Numbered from the stretch's first letter, positions 1 through 7,650 are shown. The stretch: DNA of 64,000 nucleotides from Scatosoma sp045652965 (GCA_045652965.1 JAZOLI010000092.1:7159-71158); one strand, 5' to 3'. Numbers and translations: made by a program. The notes: generated by a model not told the origin, from the sequence alone.

Positions 1-63
1 CCATTCGGTGATGCCTTCCACGATACCAAGCAAGATAACTTTGAGAATTTCAATGAGTTCCAT
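1..63 (-). CDS. uppP: Undecaprenyl-diphosphatase UppP, N-terminal 21 residues (partial)
   Basis: Only the first 21 codons lie inside the window; the gene runs off the left edge. They read MELIEILKVILLGIVEGITE followed by W, the conserved amino end of UppP/BacA, the membrane phosphatase that recycles undecaprenyl pyrophosphate for cell-wall synthesis and gives bacitracin tolerance. The glutamates in the VEGITEW segment belong to the family active site. A GTGGAG ribosome site lies just upstream, and a promoter can be read at 103-131. The identification rests on a short but very characteristic motif. Confidence 0.82.
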   Translation of the reverse strand, partial: MELIEILKVILLGIVEGITEW

Positions 64-102
64 AAAGTTTTTCTCCACTTTTTCAAAATTTCGAACAGAT
101 AC

Positions 103-131
103 ATTATATCATAAAAAAGAGGGAATGTCTA
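103..131 (-). promoter_or_regulatory. Promoter of uppP
   Basis: On the minus strand TAGACA (131-126) and TATAAT (108-103) are 17 bp apart. The predicted start near 96 gives a leader of about 33 nt with a Shine-Dalgarno site. Confidence 0.6.
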
Positions 132-218
132 TTGAATTGAGACGAAAAGTTTTTTAGAAAGAAAATCAAAAAAAATGCAAAAAATGCACACAAAAAGCAA
201 AAAAATATGTTTAAAATA

Positions 219-247
219 TTGCATTTTTAAAAATAATGTGCTATAAT
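219..247 (+). promoter_or_regulatory. Promoter of the cold-shock gene
   Basis: TTGCAT (219-224), 17 bp, TATAAT (242-247). Transcription would start near 254, about 105 nt before the start codon, which matches the long leaders of cold-shock mRNAs. Confidence 0.7.
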
Positions 248-321
248 AATAGCGTAACGGATAAAAATCGCGCTTTTGACGCGGTAGGTTGTGTTCGGTT
301 TGGCTTGCTTGGGGGGTTGCG

Positions 322-340
322 GTTTTGTCGGGGACAAAAC
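322..340 (+). promoter_or_regulatory. Leader hairpin just upstream of the csp ribosome site
   Basis: GTTTTGTC (322-329), loop GGG, GACAAAAC (333-340) form a perfect 8-bp stem ending four bases before the AAGGAGGG Shine-Dalgarno sequence (344-351). Such leader structures commonly mediate temperature-dependent stability or translation of csp mRNA; that role is inferred here. Confidence 0.45.
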
Positions 341-358
341 TTGAAGGAGGGAGAGAAG

Positions 359-571
359 ATGAGTCAGGGAACTGTGAAATGGTTCAACGCAGAAAAAGGA
401 TATGGCTTTATCGCAAATGAAGAAGGCGGCGAAGACGTATTCGTACATTTCTCCGCGATCGTTATGGACGGTTACAGACGTTTAAAAGAAGGACAAAAAG
501 TGTCGTTCGAAACCGAACAAGATCCTAAAAATCCTGAAAAGCTTCGCGCGATCAACGTGCAAGTGCTTTAA
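359..571 (+). CDS. csp: Cold-shock protein (CspA/CspD family)
   Basis: A 70-residue single cold-shock domain that binds single-stranded RNA and DNA and acts as an RNA chaperone. RNP1-like KGYGFI (about 13-18) and RNP2-like DVFVHF (about 27-32) are intact, and GTVKWFN at the amino end is diagnostic. The start at 359 is chosen because AAGGAGGG precedes it by eight bases; an in-frame upstream ATG at 236 sits inside the promoter and is not credible. It is monocistronic: own promoter, long leader, and terminator right after. The protein matches the usual family length. Confidence 0.95.
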   Translation: MSQGTVKWFNAEKGYGFIANEEGGEDVFVHFSAIVMDGYRRLKEGQKVSFETEQDPKNPEKLRAINVQVL

Positions 572-590
572 GGTAAAAAAGTTCGAAAAG

Positions 591-632
591 AAAAATCCGC
601 GCCTCAAAAGCAGGGCGTGGGTTTTCTTTTTT
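591..632 (+). terminator. Rho-independent terminator of csp
   Basis: CCGCGCC (597-603) pairs with GGCGTGG (614-620), one G-T pair, followed by a T-rich run to 632. Confidence 0.75.
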
Positions 633-663
633 GCTCTTTTTACGTCAACAGACGGCTTAAGGT

Positions 664-692
664 TTGACAAAAGCGCGGTGGTGGTGTATAAT
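664..692 (+). promoter_or_regulatory. Consensus promoter of galK
   Basis: TTGACA (664-669), 17 bp, TATAAT (687-692): a perfect sigma-A type promoter. The predicted start near 699 leaves a leader of about 29 nt. Confidence 0.8.
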
Positions 693-727
693 GATTTTAC
701 CAATTATAAAACGTGAGAGAAAGTGTT

Positions 728-1888
728 ATGGAAAGTATGCAAGCAAGAGAAACTTTTTTAAAGACGTTTGGCGCGGAAGCGGAAGATTTGTTCACCGCCG
801 CAGGGCGCATTAACGTGATTGGCGAGCACGTGGATTATTGTGGGGGCAAGGTGTTTCCTGCCGCGCTTAATTTGTGTTGCAACGTATATGCTAAAAAGAC
901 GGGCGGAAACATCATGCGTCTTGCCTTTAACGGCATCGACGGCGTTGTAGAGCTTGATATTCATTCGCTTAACAGCTATCGCGGTTTGAAAATTGGCAAT
1001 TATCAGGCAGGCGTTGCGCTCGAAATGCAAAAAACGGGGGTGAAGCTGGTTGGGTGCGATCTTTATTATGATTGCACCGTGCCCTTTGGTAGCGGACTTT
1101 CATCGTCGGCGGCGATTGAAGTGGCAACCGCCGTTGCGCTTTATACCTACGCGGGCGTGCCCTATGATAAAGTGGAGATTGCTAAACTTTGTCAAAAGGC
1201 GGAAAACGAATATGCAGGCGTAAATTGTGGAATTATGGATCAATTCGCTTCGGCAATGGGAAAAAAGGATTGTGCCGTGTTGCTCGATTGTTCCACCCTC
1301 GCCTACGAATACGTGCCTTTAAAGCTTGGCGATTATGCGCTCGTGGTGGCGAATTGCAATAAGCCCCATTCTCTTATCGAGAGCAAATATAACGTGCGCC
1401 GTCAGGAAGTGGAAATTGCTTTAAAAACTATTCAGGAAACGAAAAACATTTCCTGCCTTGCCGAGCTTTCGCCTAAGGATTTTTCGGAAATGAAATATCT
1501 GCTTTCGGGTGTGGTGGCAAAGCGCACCGAACACGTGGTGATGGAATGTGATCGCGTGCAAAAGGCGGTGGAAGCGCTCAAAGCAGGGGATATCGTGGAA
1601 TTGGGTCGTTTGCTGAACGAAAGCCATGATAGCTTGCGCGATTTGTATGAAGTGACGGGCAAAGAACTTGACACCCTTTCCGCGCTTGCGAGAAAGGAAA
1701 CCGATTGCTTGGGCTCGCGTATGATCGGCGGCGGCTTTGGCGGTTGTACCATTTCCATCGTGAAAAAACCGGCGGTGGAAGGCTTTATCCGTAGAGTAGG
1801 CGCGGCGTATGCCGAAGAGATTGGCTACAAGGCAAGCTTCTACGAAACGTCGATTGAGGACGGCATCACCGTTTCTAAATTGTCATAA
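728..1888 (+). CDS. galK: Galactokinase
   Basis: Phosphorylates alpha-D-galactose to galactose-1-phosphate in the Leloir pathway. It is a GHMP kinase of 386 residues, normal for the family. The amino-terminal sugar-binding signature GRINVIGEHVDY is at about 26-37, the ATP-binding PFGSGLSSSAA at about 120, and the carboxy-terminal GGGFGGCTISIV at about 337. The start at 728 follows GAGAGAAAG; an in-frame GTG at 713 is possible but less likely. It has its own consensus promoter and terminator and stands alone: no galT, galE or sugar transporter is near. A strong solitary promoter without a visible operator suggests high or constitutive expression. Confidence 0.93.
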   Translation: MESMQARETFLKTFGAEAEDLFTAAGRINVIGEHVDYCGGKVFPAALNLCCNVYAKKTGGNIMRLAFNGIDGVVELDIHSLNSYRGLKIGNYQAGVALEMQKTGVKLVGCDLYYDCTVPFGSGLSSSAAIEVATAVALYTYAGVPYDKVEIAKLCQKAENEYAGVNCGIMDQFASAMGKKDCAVLLDCSTLAYEYVPLKLGDYALVVANCNKPHSLIESKYNVRRQEVEIALKTIQETKNISCLAELSPKDFSEMKYLLSGVVAKRTEHVVMECDRVQKAVEALKAGDIVELGRLLNESHDSLRDLYEVTGKELDTLSALARKETDCLGSRMIGGGFGGCTISIVKKPAVEGFIRRVGAAYAEEIGYKASFYETSIEDGITVSKLS

Positions 1889-1902
1889 TTAAAATAAAAC
1901 TT

Positions 1903-1934
1903 GCCGCCGACTGCGGGGCAGTCGGCGGTTTTTT
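1903..1934 (+). terminator. Shared terminator between galK and the CCA-adding enzyme gene
   Basis: CCGCCGACTG (1904-1913) and CAGTCGGCGG (1919-1928) form a perfect 10-bp stem with a T run on the plus side and A-rich flank upstream. It can serve both convergent genes. Confidence 0.85.
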
Positions 1935-3279
1935 AAATCTTGAAAGCGAGTTTGATAAGCCGCTCTTTTTTATTGTCTTTGGGATTGCAAACAGCGTGAT
2001 ATAAAAGGGTTTGTAAAATTTCGGAAATGCGGCTAGGCGTTATGCTTATATTTAACAAATCTTTACCCGAAATTGCGAGTTCTTTTAGCGTGAGTGGAGC
2101 GTGCTCGGCGCGTAATTTTTGAAGGAGCGCAAGCCAACGCGCGCAGGTGGGGGCGATCGAGAGATCGTCGGTGCAAGCGGAAAAGTCCGCTTGTTTTAAA
2201 AGGAGCAGTTTTTCCAAACTTGAAAAATGTTTTACAAAGAAGCGGCGAAGTTTGTTTTCGCTTGTTTTACAATTAAAATCGTACATGTGCAAGGCGACGA
2301 GCTTTGCCGTTTCGTCTATCGTCTTTGTCGGCGCTTTCAGCCGCGTTAAAATGGCTCTAGCGAGTTTCTCCCCTTCTTCGGAGTGCGCGTGCGCGTTGCC
2401 GTCTCGCTTCATGCAAAGTGGTTTTCCTACGTCGTGCAAAAGGGCGGTAAGCCGAACGCTTTTGTCGGCGTATAACACGGCGCGAAGAGAATGTTCTAAC
2501 ACGTCGTATTTATGAAAATCGGCGCGTTGGGCAAGATCTCGTCCTGCTGAAAGCTCAGGTAAAATATAATCAAGCACACGCGTTTCGTCAAGCAATTTTA
2601 ATCCTGCGTAATGCCCGTTTTTCACGCCGTATTTTTCGTCGGCGGCAAGGATAGCGCAAAGCTCGGTGTAAATGCGTTCGGGGGAAATGTCGGCAATGAG
2701 CGCCGCGTTCGTTTTCGCGCCCAAAAGACAATCGTCATCGGGGGTAAAGCCCAAACACGCCGCTTGCCGAGCAAGCCGCATAAGACGAAGCCCGTCTTCG
2801 GAGAACACCTTTTTTGCGGGCGCAACCGTCGTTAAACGCCTTTCCTTGATCGCTTGTATGCCGCTCAGCGGATCAAGATATTTCCCTGCTTTGATATCAT
2901 AATATATTGCGTTGCAGGTGAAATCGCGACGGCGCGCATCGAGATGGATATCGGTCGTGAACGTCGTTTGAACGGGTACATGGGTGCCGCGGACGTATTC
3001 GTCGGAGCGGAAACAGCTATATTCATAATCTACGCCCGCTTCGTCTTGAAGCTTTACCGTGCCCGTGTTTTTAAAGGTTGCTTTTACGATAAATCCGCTT
3101 TTTTTCGCGCTCTCTACGAACGTTTCGACGGGGGTGGGGGAGCTTAAATCAAAATCGGGCTCGCCTGTCTTTTGCGTAAGGTTTGCCAAGTGGTCGCGCA
3201 CGCTTCCACCTACCACGTATAACGGATTTTTGCAATTTTCGGCAAGATTGAACAAATTTTTGGGCAGTATTTCCCGCAT
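1933..3279 (-). CDS. cca: CCA-adding enzyme / tRNA nucleotidyltransferase, class II, with HD domain
   Basis: Adds or repairs the 3'-CCA end of tRNAs. The 448-residue protein has the nucleotidyltransferase head with GGSVRDHL (about 24-31), the metal-binding acidic pair in PDFDLS (about 42-47) and RRDFTCNAIYYD (about 117-128). EDGLRLMRLARQ follows, then an HD phosphohydrolase domain marked by LLHDVGKP (about 281). The HD domain is typical of the bacterial Cca/PcnB group. Start at 3279 follows AAGGATG. It is divergent from the lipid kinase gene and shares a compact promoter region with it. The nearby tRNA-Arg gene already encodes CCA, so here the role may be mainly repair. Confidence 0.9.
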   Translation of the reverse strand: MREILPKNLFNLAENCKNPLYVVGGSVRDHLANLTQKTGEPDFDLSSPTPVETFVESAKKSGFIVKATFKNTGTVKLQDEAGVDYEYSCFRSDEYVRGTHVPVQTTFTTDIHLDARRRDFTCNAIYYDIKAGKYLDPLSGIQAIKERRLTTVAPAKKVFSEDGLRLMRLARQAACLGFTPDDDCLLGAKTNAALIADISPERIYTELCAILAADEKYGVKNGHYAGLKLLDETRVLDYILPELSAGRDLAQRADFHKYDVLEHSLRAVLYADKSVRLTALLHDVGKPLCMKRDGNAHAHSEEGEKLARAILTRLKAPTKTIDETAKLVALHMYDFNCKTSENKLRRFFVKHFSSLEKLLLLKQADFSACTDDLSIAPTCARWLALLQKLRAEHAPLTLKELAISGKDLLNISITPSRISEILQTLLYHAVCNPKDNKKERLIKLAFKI

Positions 3280-3312
3280 AACGCATCCTTTTACAAAATT
3301 TTTTATAATAAC

Positions 3313-3341
3313 AGTATATCAAAATTAAAAATAAATTGCAA
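3313..3341 (-). promoter_or_regulatory. Promoter of cca (divergent)
   Basis: On the minus strand TTGCAA (3341-3336) and TATACT (3318-3313) are 17 bp apart. Its -35 box lies inside a palindromic AATTGCAATT repeat. Confidence 0.6.
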
Positions 3342-3354
3342 TTAAATTGCAATT
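3333..3354. repeat. Tandem palindromic repeat covering both divergent -35 boxes
   Basis: AAATTGCAATT occurs twice head to tail (3333-3343 and 3344-3354). Each copy contains the palindrome AATTGCAATT, and each TTGCAA core is the -35 box of one of the two divergent promoters. It could be a shared operator or just economical promoter design. Confidence 0.7.
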
Positions 3355-3375
3355 CTTTGAAAAGTGTTATATAAT
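3347..3375 (+). promoter_or_regulatory. Promoter of the lipid kinase run
   Basis: TTGCAA (3347-3352), 17 bp, TATAAT (3370-3375), start near 3382. Confidence 0.65.
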
Positions 3376-3408
3376 ATATTTAGCGAAAATTTTTAAGCGA
3401 GTTTACGA

Positions 3409-4284
3409 ATGAAGAAATTTCATATCATTTCCAACCCTGTGGCAGGAAAAAAGAAAGATAAAACGAAAAACGCGTTAGAGCTCGTGGAAGGCGTGTTTTT
3501 GAAAAACGGCGTGGATTTTCAAACGCATTTCTCTCAAGGCGAAAAGGATGCGACGCGGATCGTGCGCGAACTCACGCTCGCGGGGGAAACGGAGATTGTT
3601 GCTCACGGCGGCGATGGTACGCTACACGAAGTTTTGAACGGCATCGTTGATCCATCTGTTTGCAACCTTGGGTTGATCCCGTCGGGTACGGGCAACGATT
3701 TTGCTGAAAAGGTCGGCTTGCCCCTTGATCCCGTGAAAGCCGCCGAGTTTATCTTAAACGGAAAAGCAAAACCCACCGACTTTTTAGAAGTGGGCGGCGT
3801 GCGCTGTATGAACGTGGCAGGGCTTGGCATGGACGTGGACGTGTTAGAGCGTTGCCAAAAGGGCAAAAACAAAGGCAAGGCGAAATATCTTTTATCCCTT
3901 TTGCAAAGCTTGTTCGCTTATAAGGGGATCAAAGTGCAAATTGAAAGCGAAGGGGTGCAGGAAGAGCGCGACGTGCTCATTGCCGCGGCATGCAACGGCT
4001 CGCAATTTGGCGGCGGCATTCGCATTTGTCCCGTGGCGGACGTTGCCGATGGTAAGCTTGATGCCGTGATTGTGGATTGTATCGGCGGAAAGATGAAAAT
4101 CATCAAGGCGTTTATGCAGCTGATGAAAGGTAAAATTTTAGAATATCCCAGCGCAAAGCATTTTACGTGCGATAAATTGAAATTTGCGCCTTTCTCGCCT
4201 TGCACCGTGCAACTCGACGGCGAGCTTTATAAGGGCTTGGATTTCACCGTGCAGGTTTGTAGCGGTTTGAAATTTTATAGATAA
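3409..4284 (+). CDS. Diacylglycerol/lipid kinase (DgkB/YegS family)
   Basis: A soluble lipid kinase of 291 residues that would phosphorylate diacylglycerol or a related lipid to return it to phospholipid synthesis. It shows NPVAGKKK (about 9-16), the nucleotide loop HGGDGTLHEVLNG (about 63-75) and PSGTGNDFAEK (about 88-98), the standard DAGK catalytic signature. The length agrees with DgkB and YegS. It is the first gene of an apparent run with the SpoIIE-type phosphatase (28 bp gap) and the ROK kinase. Membrane association is expected through the carboxy-terminal beta sandwich. The exact lipid substrate cannot be read from sequence. Confidence 0.88.
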   Translation: MKKFHIISNPVAGKKKDKTKNALELVEGVFLKNGVDFQTHFSQGEKDATRIVRELTLAGETEIVAHGGDGTLHEVLNGIVDPSVCNLGLIPSGTGNDFAEKVGLPLDPVKAAEFILNGKAKPTDFLEVGGVRCMNVAGLGMDVDVLERCQKGKNKGKAKYLLSLLQSLFAYKGIKVQIESEGVQEERDVLIAAACNGSQFGGGIRICPVADVADGKLDAVIVDCIGGKMKIIKAFMQLMKGKILEYPSAKHFTCDKLKFAPFSPCTVQLDGELYKGLDFTVQVCSGLKFYR

Positions 4285-4312
4285 GTTTTACATATAATTT
4301 TATAGGCAAAAA

Positions 4313-5398
4313 ATGACAAGTGGAACGTTTAAAAAACTGTTTGACAAGCTGCCCCAAGGGGTGTTTGTGTTTGACGATAAGCTGCGCGTGAAATTCACGA
4401 ACGCGGCGTTTCGGCGTTCCTTTCCCGATCAGGCAAAACCCAAAGGCACGCTTGCGCAGACGCTCGCTTGCGGCGAGAGCCGCGGTTGCGGTTTGGGCTC
4501 GGCTTGTGATTTTTGCGCCTTTTTTAAAGTGATGAAAGCTGCGGCGAGCGAAAACGCGGAAAAAACGGAAACGTTCAACACCACCGTTCGCCGTGAAAAT
4601 AGAACGGATACGATTTCCGTGCGCATTCGTATTCTTCCTATGGACGAAAAAGGCAAACTCTTTTTAGGGCTTACGGATGGTAGTTTTCAATCGGAAATGG
4701 AAAGGGAAATGCTTTCGGCAAAACAGCTTCAACAACGGCTTTTGCCTGCGGGCAAAAACATGGGGGGCGTGCCGTATGCCTATACCTACATTCCCTGTCT
4801 TGGCGTGGGGGGCGATTTGCCCGACGTTTACGAGCTCGATGGAAAAACTTACGGCGTGCTTGCCGACGTTTCAGGCAAAGGTGTGTCTGCTGGTATGCTT
4901 TCGGCGTTTGTCAAAGCGGGGTTTGATCGCAAAGAGCCCGATCTTGCTAAGGCACTTACAAAGTTGAACGCGAAATTTAACGAGCTGGGGCAGGACGAGC
5001 GTTCGTATATCACCGTTGCTGCCGTTCGTATCGACAAACAAAACGGTCGGCTTGGCTACGCTTCGGCAGGGCACAACGCGCCTATTTTGCTCAAAACGGG
5101 GGACGGCATACACGAGATTGAAAGCCCTGCACCGCCTATTTCTAATTGGATGGATGGGTTTGTGTATAAGGAAAACGAGCTTCCGTTTGAGCATGGCGAT
5201 TTGCTCGTGCTTTTAACCGATGGCGTGACCGAATGTGCCAATGGCAAAGGAGAACTTTTCGGTATTGAGCGTGCGGAAAGCGTGCTCTTGCAATCGCACG
5301 GCGCGGAAGATTTTATCGGTAAACTGAAAAACGCTTTAACCGTGTTCTGCAGCGGGAAATATTCCGACGACGTGACGGCGATTGCATTCGATTTATAA
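4313..5398 (+). CDS. PAS-SpoIIE (PP2C-type) serine phosphatase with a four-cysteine PAS domain
   Basis: A 361-residue signalling phosphatase. Residues about 1-115 form a PAS-like sensor, and about 135-361 form a SpoIIE/RsbU PPM phosphatase with GVGGDLPDVY, LADVSGKGVSAG and LLTDGVTECANG carrying the metal-binding aspartates. Such proteins usually dephosphorylate an anti-sigma-factor antagonist or an HPr-like target. Unusually, the PAS part holds C53, C59, C65 and C68 (C-x5-C-x5-C-x2-C), as in Fe-S or redox-sensing PAS domains of anaerobe phosphatases linked to hydrogenase genes. No partner kinase, anti-sigma or sigma gene is adjacent, so the target is unknown. Confidence 0.87.
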   Translation: MTSGTFKKLFDKLPQGVFVFDDKLRVKFTNAAFRRSFPDQAKPKGTLAQTLACGESRGCGLGSACDFCAFFKVMKAAASENAEKTETFNTTVRRENRTDTISVRIRILPMDEKGKLFLGLTDGSFQSEMEREMLSAKQLQQRLLPAGKNMGGVPYAYTYIPCLGVGGDLPDVYELDGKTYGVLADVSGKGVSAGMLSAFVKAGFDRKEPDLAKALTKLNAKFNELGQDERSYITVAAVRIDKQNGRLGYASAGHNAPILLKTGDGIHEIESPAPPISNWMDGFVYKENELPFEHGDLLVLLTDGVTECANGKGELFGIERAESVLLQSHGAEDFIGKLKNALTVFCSGKYSDDVTAIAFDL

Positions 5399-5455
5399 GA
5401 TAAGGCTTTACCCCGTCACTTGGTTGATTTTTGAAATGAATAAGGAGTTTAGGTT

Positions 5456-6415
5456 ATGGAAAACAAGAAATATTACGTTGGTATCGACTTGGGCGGTACG
5501 TTCATCAAGGGCGGTATCGTAGACGAAGATGGCAATATTTTAATCGTGGATAAAACGCCCACTGAAAAGAAAAAAGGTCATGACGGCGCGGATGGCGTGG
5601 CGGCGAACATTGCCGCGCTTGTGAAATCGCTCCTTGAAAGACAGGGGCTTACGGCGGCGGACGTCGTGGGGATTGGTATGGGCGCGCCCGGTATGATTGA
5701 TAGCGGCACGGGCGTGGTGCTTTATTGGAGCAACATGGGTTGGAAAGATTTTGCGCTCGGTGCAAAATTGGAAGAATTGACGGGTTTGCCCGTGAAAATC
5801 GCAAACGATGCCAACGTGGCAGCTATCGGTGAAGTGAAATTTGGCGCGGCGAAACAGTTTAATAGCGCCGTGATGATTACGCTTGGCACGGGCGTGGGCG
5901 GCGGTGTCGTCGTGGATGGAAAGCTCGTGGAAGGCAACAAGGGCGCAGGCGCGGAGCTTGGGCATAGCGTGGTGGAATTTGGCGGTCAGCAATGCTCTTG
6001 CGGAAGGAAGGGTTGCTTGGAAGCTTATGCATCGGCAACCGCTTTGATCCGCGACACCAAACGCGCAATGGAAGCGCATAAGGATAGCAAAATGTGGGAG
6101 ATCGGTGCGCTGGATAAAGTGGATGGCAAAACGGCGTTCGATTATCAAGATAAGGACGTGCAGGCAAAGGCGGTTGTGGAGAACTATATCGCGCATCTTG
6201 GTTGCGGACTTGTCAATTTCGCCAACATCTTCCGTCCCGAAGCAATTATTTTGGGCGGCGGCGTGTGTGCGCAAGGGGATAACCTTGTGAAACCTTTACA
6301 GGAAATTATGGATCGCGAAATCTTCGCAGGGAAAATTGGACCGCAAGTGCCTATTTTGGTTGCCGAGCTTGGCAACAGCGCAGGGCTTTTGGGTGCGGCG
6401 GCACTTTTAATGTAA
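5456..6415 (+). CDS. glcK: ROK-family glucokinase
   Basis: Probably phosphorylates glucose to glucose-6-phosphate in the cytoplasm, feeding glycolysis together with pgi later in the window. The 319 residues begin with the phosphate-binding GIDLGGTFIKGGI (about 9-21), hold TLGTGVGGGVVVDG, and carry the ROK zinc motif: a histidine in ELGHSVVEFGG followed by CSCGRKGCLEAYAS. No amino-terminal helix-turn-helix is present, so it is an enzyme rather than a ROK repressor. AAGGAG precedes the start. It follows the phosphatase by 57 bp without a terminator and is likely co-transcribed. Other hexoses remain possible substrates. Confidence 0.87.
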   Translation: MENKKYYVGIDLGGTFIKGGIVDEDGNILIVDKTPTEKKKGHDGADGVAANIAALVKSLLERQGLTAADVVGIGMGAPGMIDSGTGVVLYWSNMGWKDFALGAKLEELTGLPVKIANDANVAAIGEVKFGAAKQFNSAVMITLGTGVGGGVVVDGKLVEGNKGAGAELGHSVVEFGGQQCSCGRKGCLEAYASATALIRDTKRAMEAHKDSKMWEIGALDKVDGKTAFDYQDKDVQAKAVVENYIAHLGCGLVNFANIFRPEAIILGGGVCAQGDNLVKPLQEIMDREIFAGKIGPQVPILVAELGNSAGLLGAAALLM

Positions 6416-6448
6416 GGCTCTGACACAGCCTAATGCAAAAGAATGGCG

Positions 6449-6472
6449 TGCGGCGGCACTCGTGCCGCCGCA
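6449..6472 (+). terminator. GC-rich hairpin after the ROK kinase gene
   Basis: GCGGCGGCAC (6450-6459) and GTGCCGCCGC (6462-6471) form a near-perfect palindrome 34 bp past the stop codon. The following tract (ATAAAAAGATTTTCC) is a poor U run, so termination efficiency is uncertain. Confidence 0.5.
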
Positions 6473-6517
6473 TAAAAAGATTTTCCTATGAAATCGTGAA
6501 AAATCGCGCAAAAACAG

Positions 6518-6546
6518 TTGACAAAAAAAGAAAAACATTCTATACT
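6518..6546 (+). promoter_or_regulatory. Strong promoter of the tRNA-Arg locus
   Basis: TTGACA (6518-6523), 17 bp, TATACT (6541-6546). The first G of an old tRNA copy would lie at 6553 (TATAAGCACT, 6548-6557), suggesting the tRNA originally began right at this promoter. Confidence 0.75.
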
Positions 6547-6586
6547 ATATAAGCACTTTGAGAAAAGCGCAAAAAATTTAACGTTT

Positions 6587-6613
6587 GCACTGTTAGCTCA
6601 ACTGGATAGAGCG
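6587..6613 (+). pseudogene. Duplicated 5' half of tRNA-Arg
   Basis: This 27-nt copy is identical to the acceptor 5' strand and D arm of the intact tRNA-Arg at 6776-6802, then diverges at the anticodon stem. It cannot fold as a tRNA. It sits between the promoter and the intact gene and would be the first tRNA-like part of the transcript. Confidence 0.8.
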
Positions 6614-6775
6614 ACGAGATTGCCTGTTGAAAAAGCATTGATAATGCTTTTTAGGCAAGCGAGATGAGTGAGCGCATAAATCCGCGCGAACGGTGACCGA
6701 GAACAACGAAAACCTTGCGTTGTTCGAGAAAGTCTACGGAACGTAGAGCGACGCAACGTTAAAAACTGAATATAA
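6614..6775 (+). other. Hairpin-rich segment between the tRNA half and the intact tRNA
   Basis: There is no ORF. Three stems are visible. A compound stem at about 6620-6658 joins TTGCCT to AGGCAA and, inside it, AAAAAGCATT to AATGCTTTTT. GAACAACG pairs with CGTTGTTC at about 6702-6727. TCTACG pairs with CGTAGA at about 6733-6747. A TCTACGGAAC piece resembles the anticodon loop of the tRNA. It may be an insertion remnant, a processed spacer, or part of a structured RNA. Confidence 0.5.
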
Positions 6776-6850
<75 letters not shown>

Positions 6851-6852
<2 letters not shown>

Positions 6853-6893
6853 GGAAATACCCCTGCGACATTGGTCGCGGGGGTATTTTCCTG
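6851..6893 (+). terminator. Long hairpin terminator of tRNA-Arg
   Basis: The arms CAGGAAATACCCC and GGGGTATTTTCCTG, with the inner stem GCGAC/GTCGC and loop ATTG, make one of the longest hairpins in the window, starting within the encoded CCA. Confidence 0.8.
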
Positions 6894-7086
6894 CCGAAGG
6901 GGTTCGAACTCCTATGTGACAAGGAAGCTGTTGAACCGTAAGGAGCGCGAAGCGCGACGGAATAGCGAGCCTGCGAGCGTCAGGCTAGGAGTTCGGGTTG
7001 ACGCTTGCGCAACCCTGCGCCTTGCGCGCAGTAGCTTTTGCTGTATTTATAGAAAGGTTTGCGTTGTATCAACAAAACCCCGTATT
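6894..7086. other. Non-coding stretch with tRNA T-arm fragments
   Basis: No credible gene. It holds an inverted 14-bp copy of the tRNA T arm (6901-6914, matching 6824-6837) and a direct 13-bp copy of GGCTAGGAGTTCG (6983-6995, matching 6821-6833), plus GC-rich imperfect inverted repeats (for example TTGCGC/GCGCAA pieces at 7005-7035). It looks like rearranged tRNA-locus debris. Confidence 0.55.
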
Positions 7087-7635
7087 CTATTTGAATAAGT
7101 TAATTAGTTCCTTTTTCTTTTGGGTTGCGTATTTATAAGCGAGTTTCGTTCCGCTTTTTGGTTGATATGTCGATAATGCGTTGCGGCATGGTTTTCTTAA
7201 AGGTGGGGTGTATTCTTCGTTATAGTAAAACACGCAAAAATCGCTATCGTCAATCATTGCTTGATTTCGCTTAACATATTGCGCTTTTCCCGAAGTCCAT
7301 TTTGTTTTATGTTCAACTTCTTCTTCAATGCCGAGCAAAACTGCGGGACAGTTCTCTAAACGTGAATAGATTTTTTCCCAATAGGCGCGTTCTTTTTCTA
7401 ACGTACACGTTTCGCTTCGACACGTATAAGCACGTCTTTGTATATGCGGATAGTGGCTTTCTTTTAGTTCGGTCACGATAGCGTGGCAAAGGGAATTGAA
7501 ATCGCTTCTGCTTCCAAACAAGAACGCTTCAACTTTTTCATTTTCTATAAGATGGGTAATCACGGATTTTAACCGACTTTTAAGATCTTCCGTTTCTTCA
7601 ATTTTTCTATGCCCAAAAAAGCTGCAAGTTTTCAT
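7087..7635 (-). CDS. SLOG-family protein (DUF1273-like), function unknown
   Basis: A 182-residue protein opening with MKTCSFFGHRKI and ending with a segment holding GTKLAYKYA. An internal FLFGSRSDFN and a late DFCVFYYNEE strand fit the Rossmann-like SLOG/DUF1273 fold, whose members are proposed to bind nucleotide-derived ligands. The start at 7635 is supported by CGGGAGCGG; the reading frame stays open upstream to 7854, but that part overlaps the structured leader. Expression is probably controlled by the leader hairpins and a terminator just before the ribosome site. Two cysteines in TCRSETC are notable. The molecular role is not known. Confidence 0.72.
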   Translation of the reverse strand: MKTCSFFGHRKIEETEDLKSRLKSVITHLIENEKVEAFLFGSRSDFNSLCHAIVTELKESHYPHIQRRAYTCRSETCTLEKERAYWEKIYSRLENCPAVLLGIEEEVEHKTKWTSGKAQYVKRNQAMIDDSDFCVFYYNEEYTPPLRKPCRNALSTYQPKSGTKLAYKYATQKKKELINLFK

Positions 7636-7650
7636 AGCCGCTCCCGATAA

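Noticed and set aside
236..358. Upstream in-frame extension of the cold-shock ORF
   Set aside because: It begins inside the promoter -10 region and runs through the leader hairpin and ribosome site; the family starts at 359.
5540..6274. 244-residue minus-strand ORF opposite the ROK kinase
   Set aside because: It has a biased His/Arg/Phe composition typical of shadow frames of GC-skewed coding DNA, and no ribosome site.
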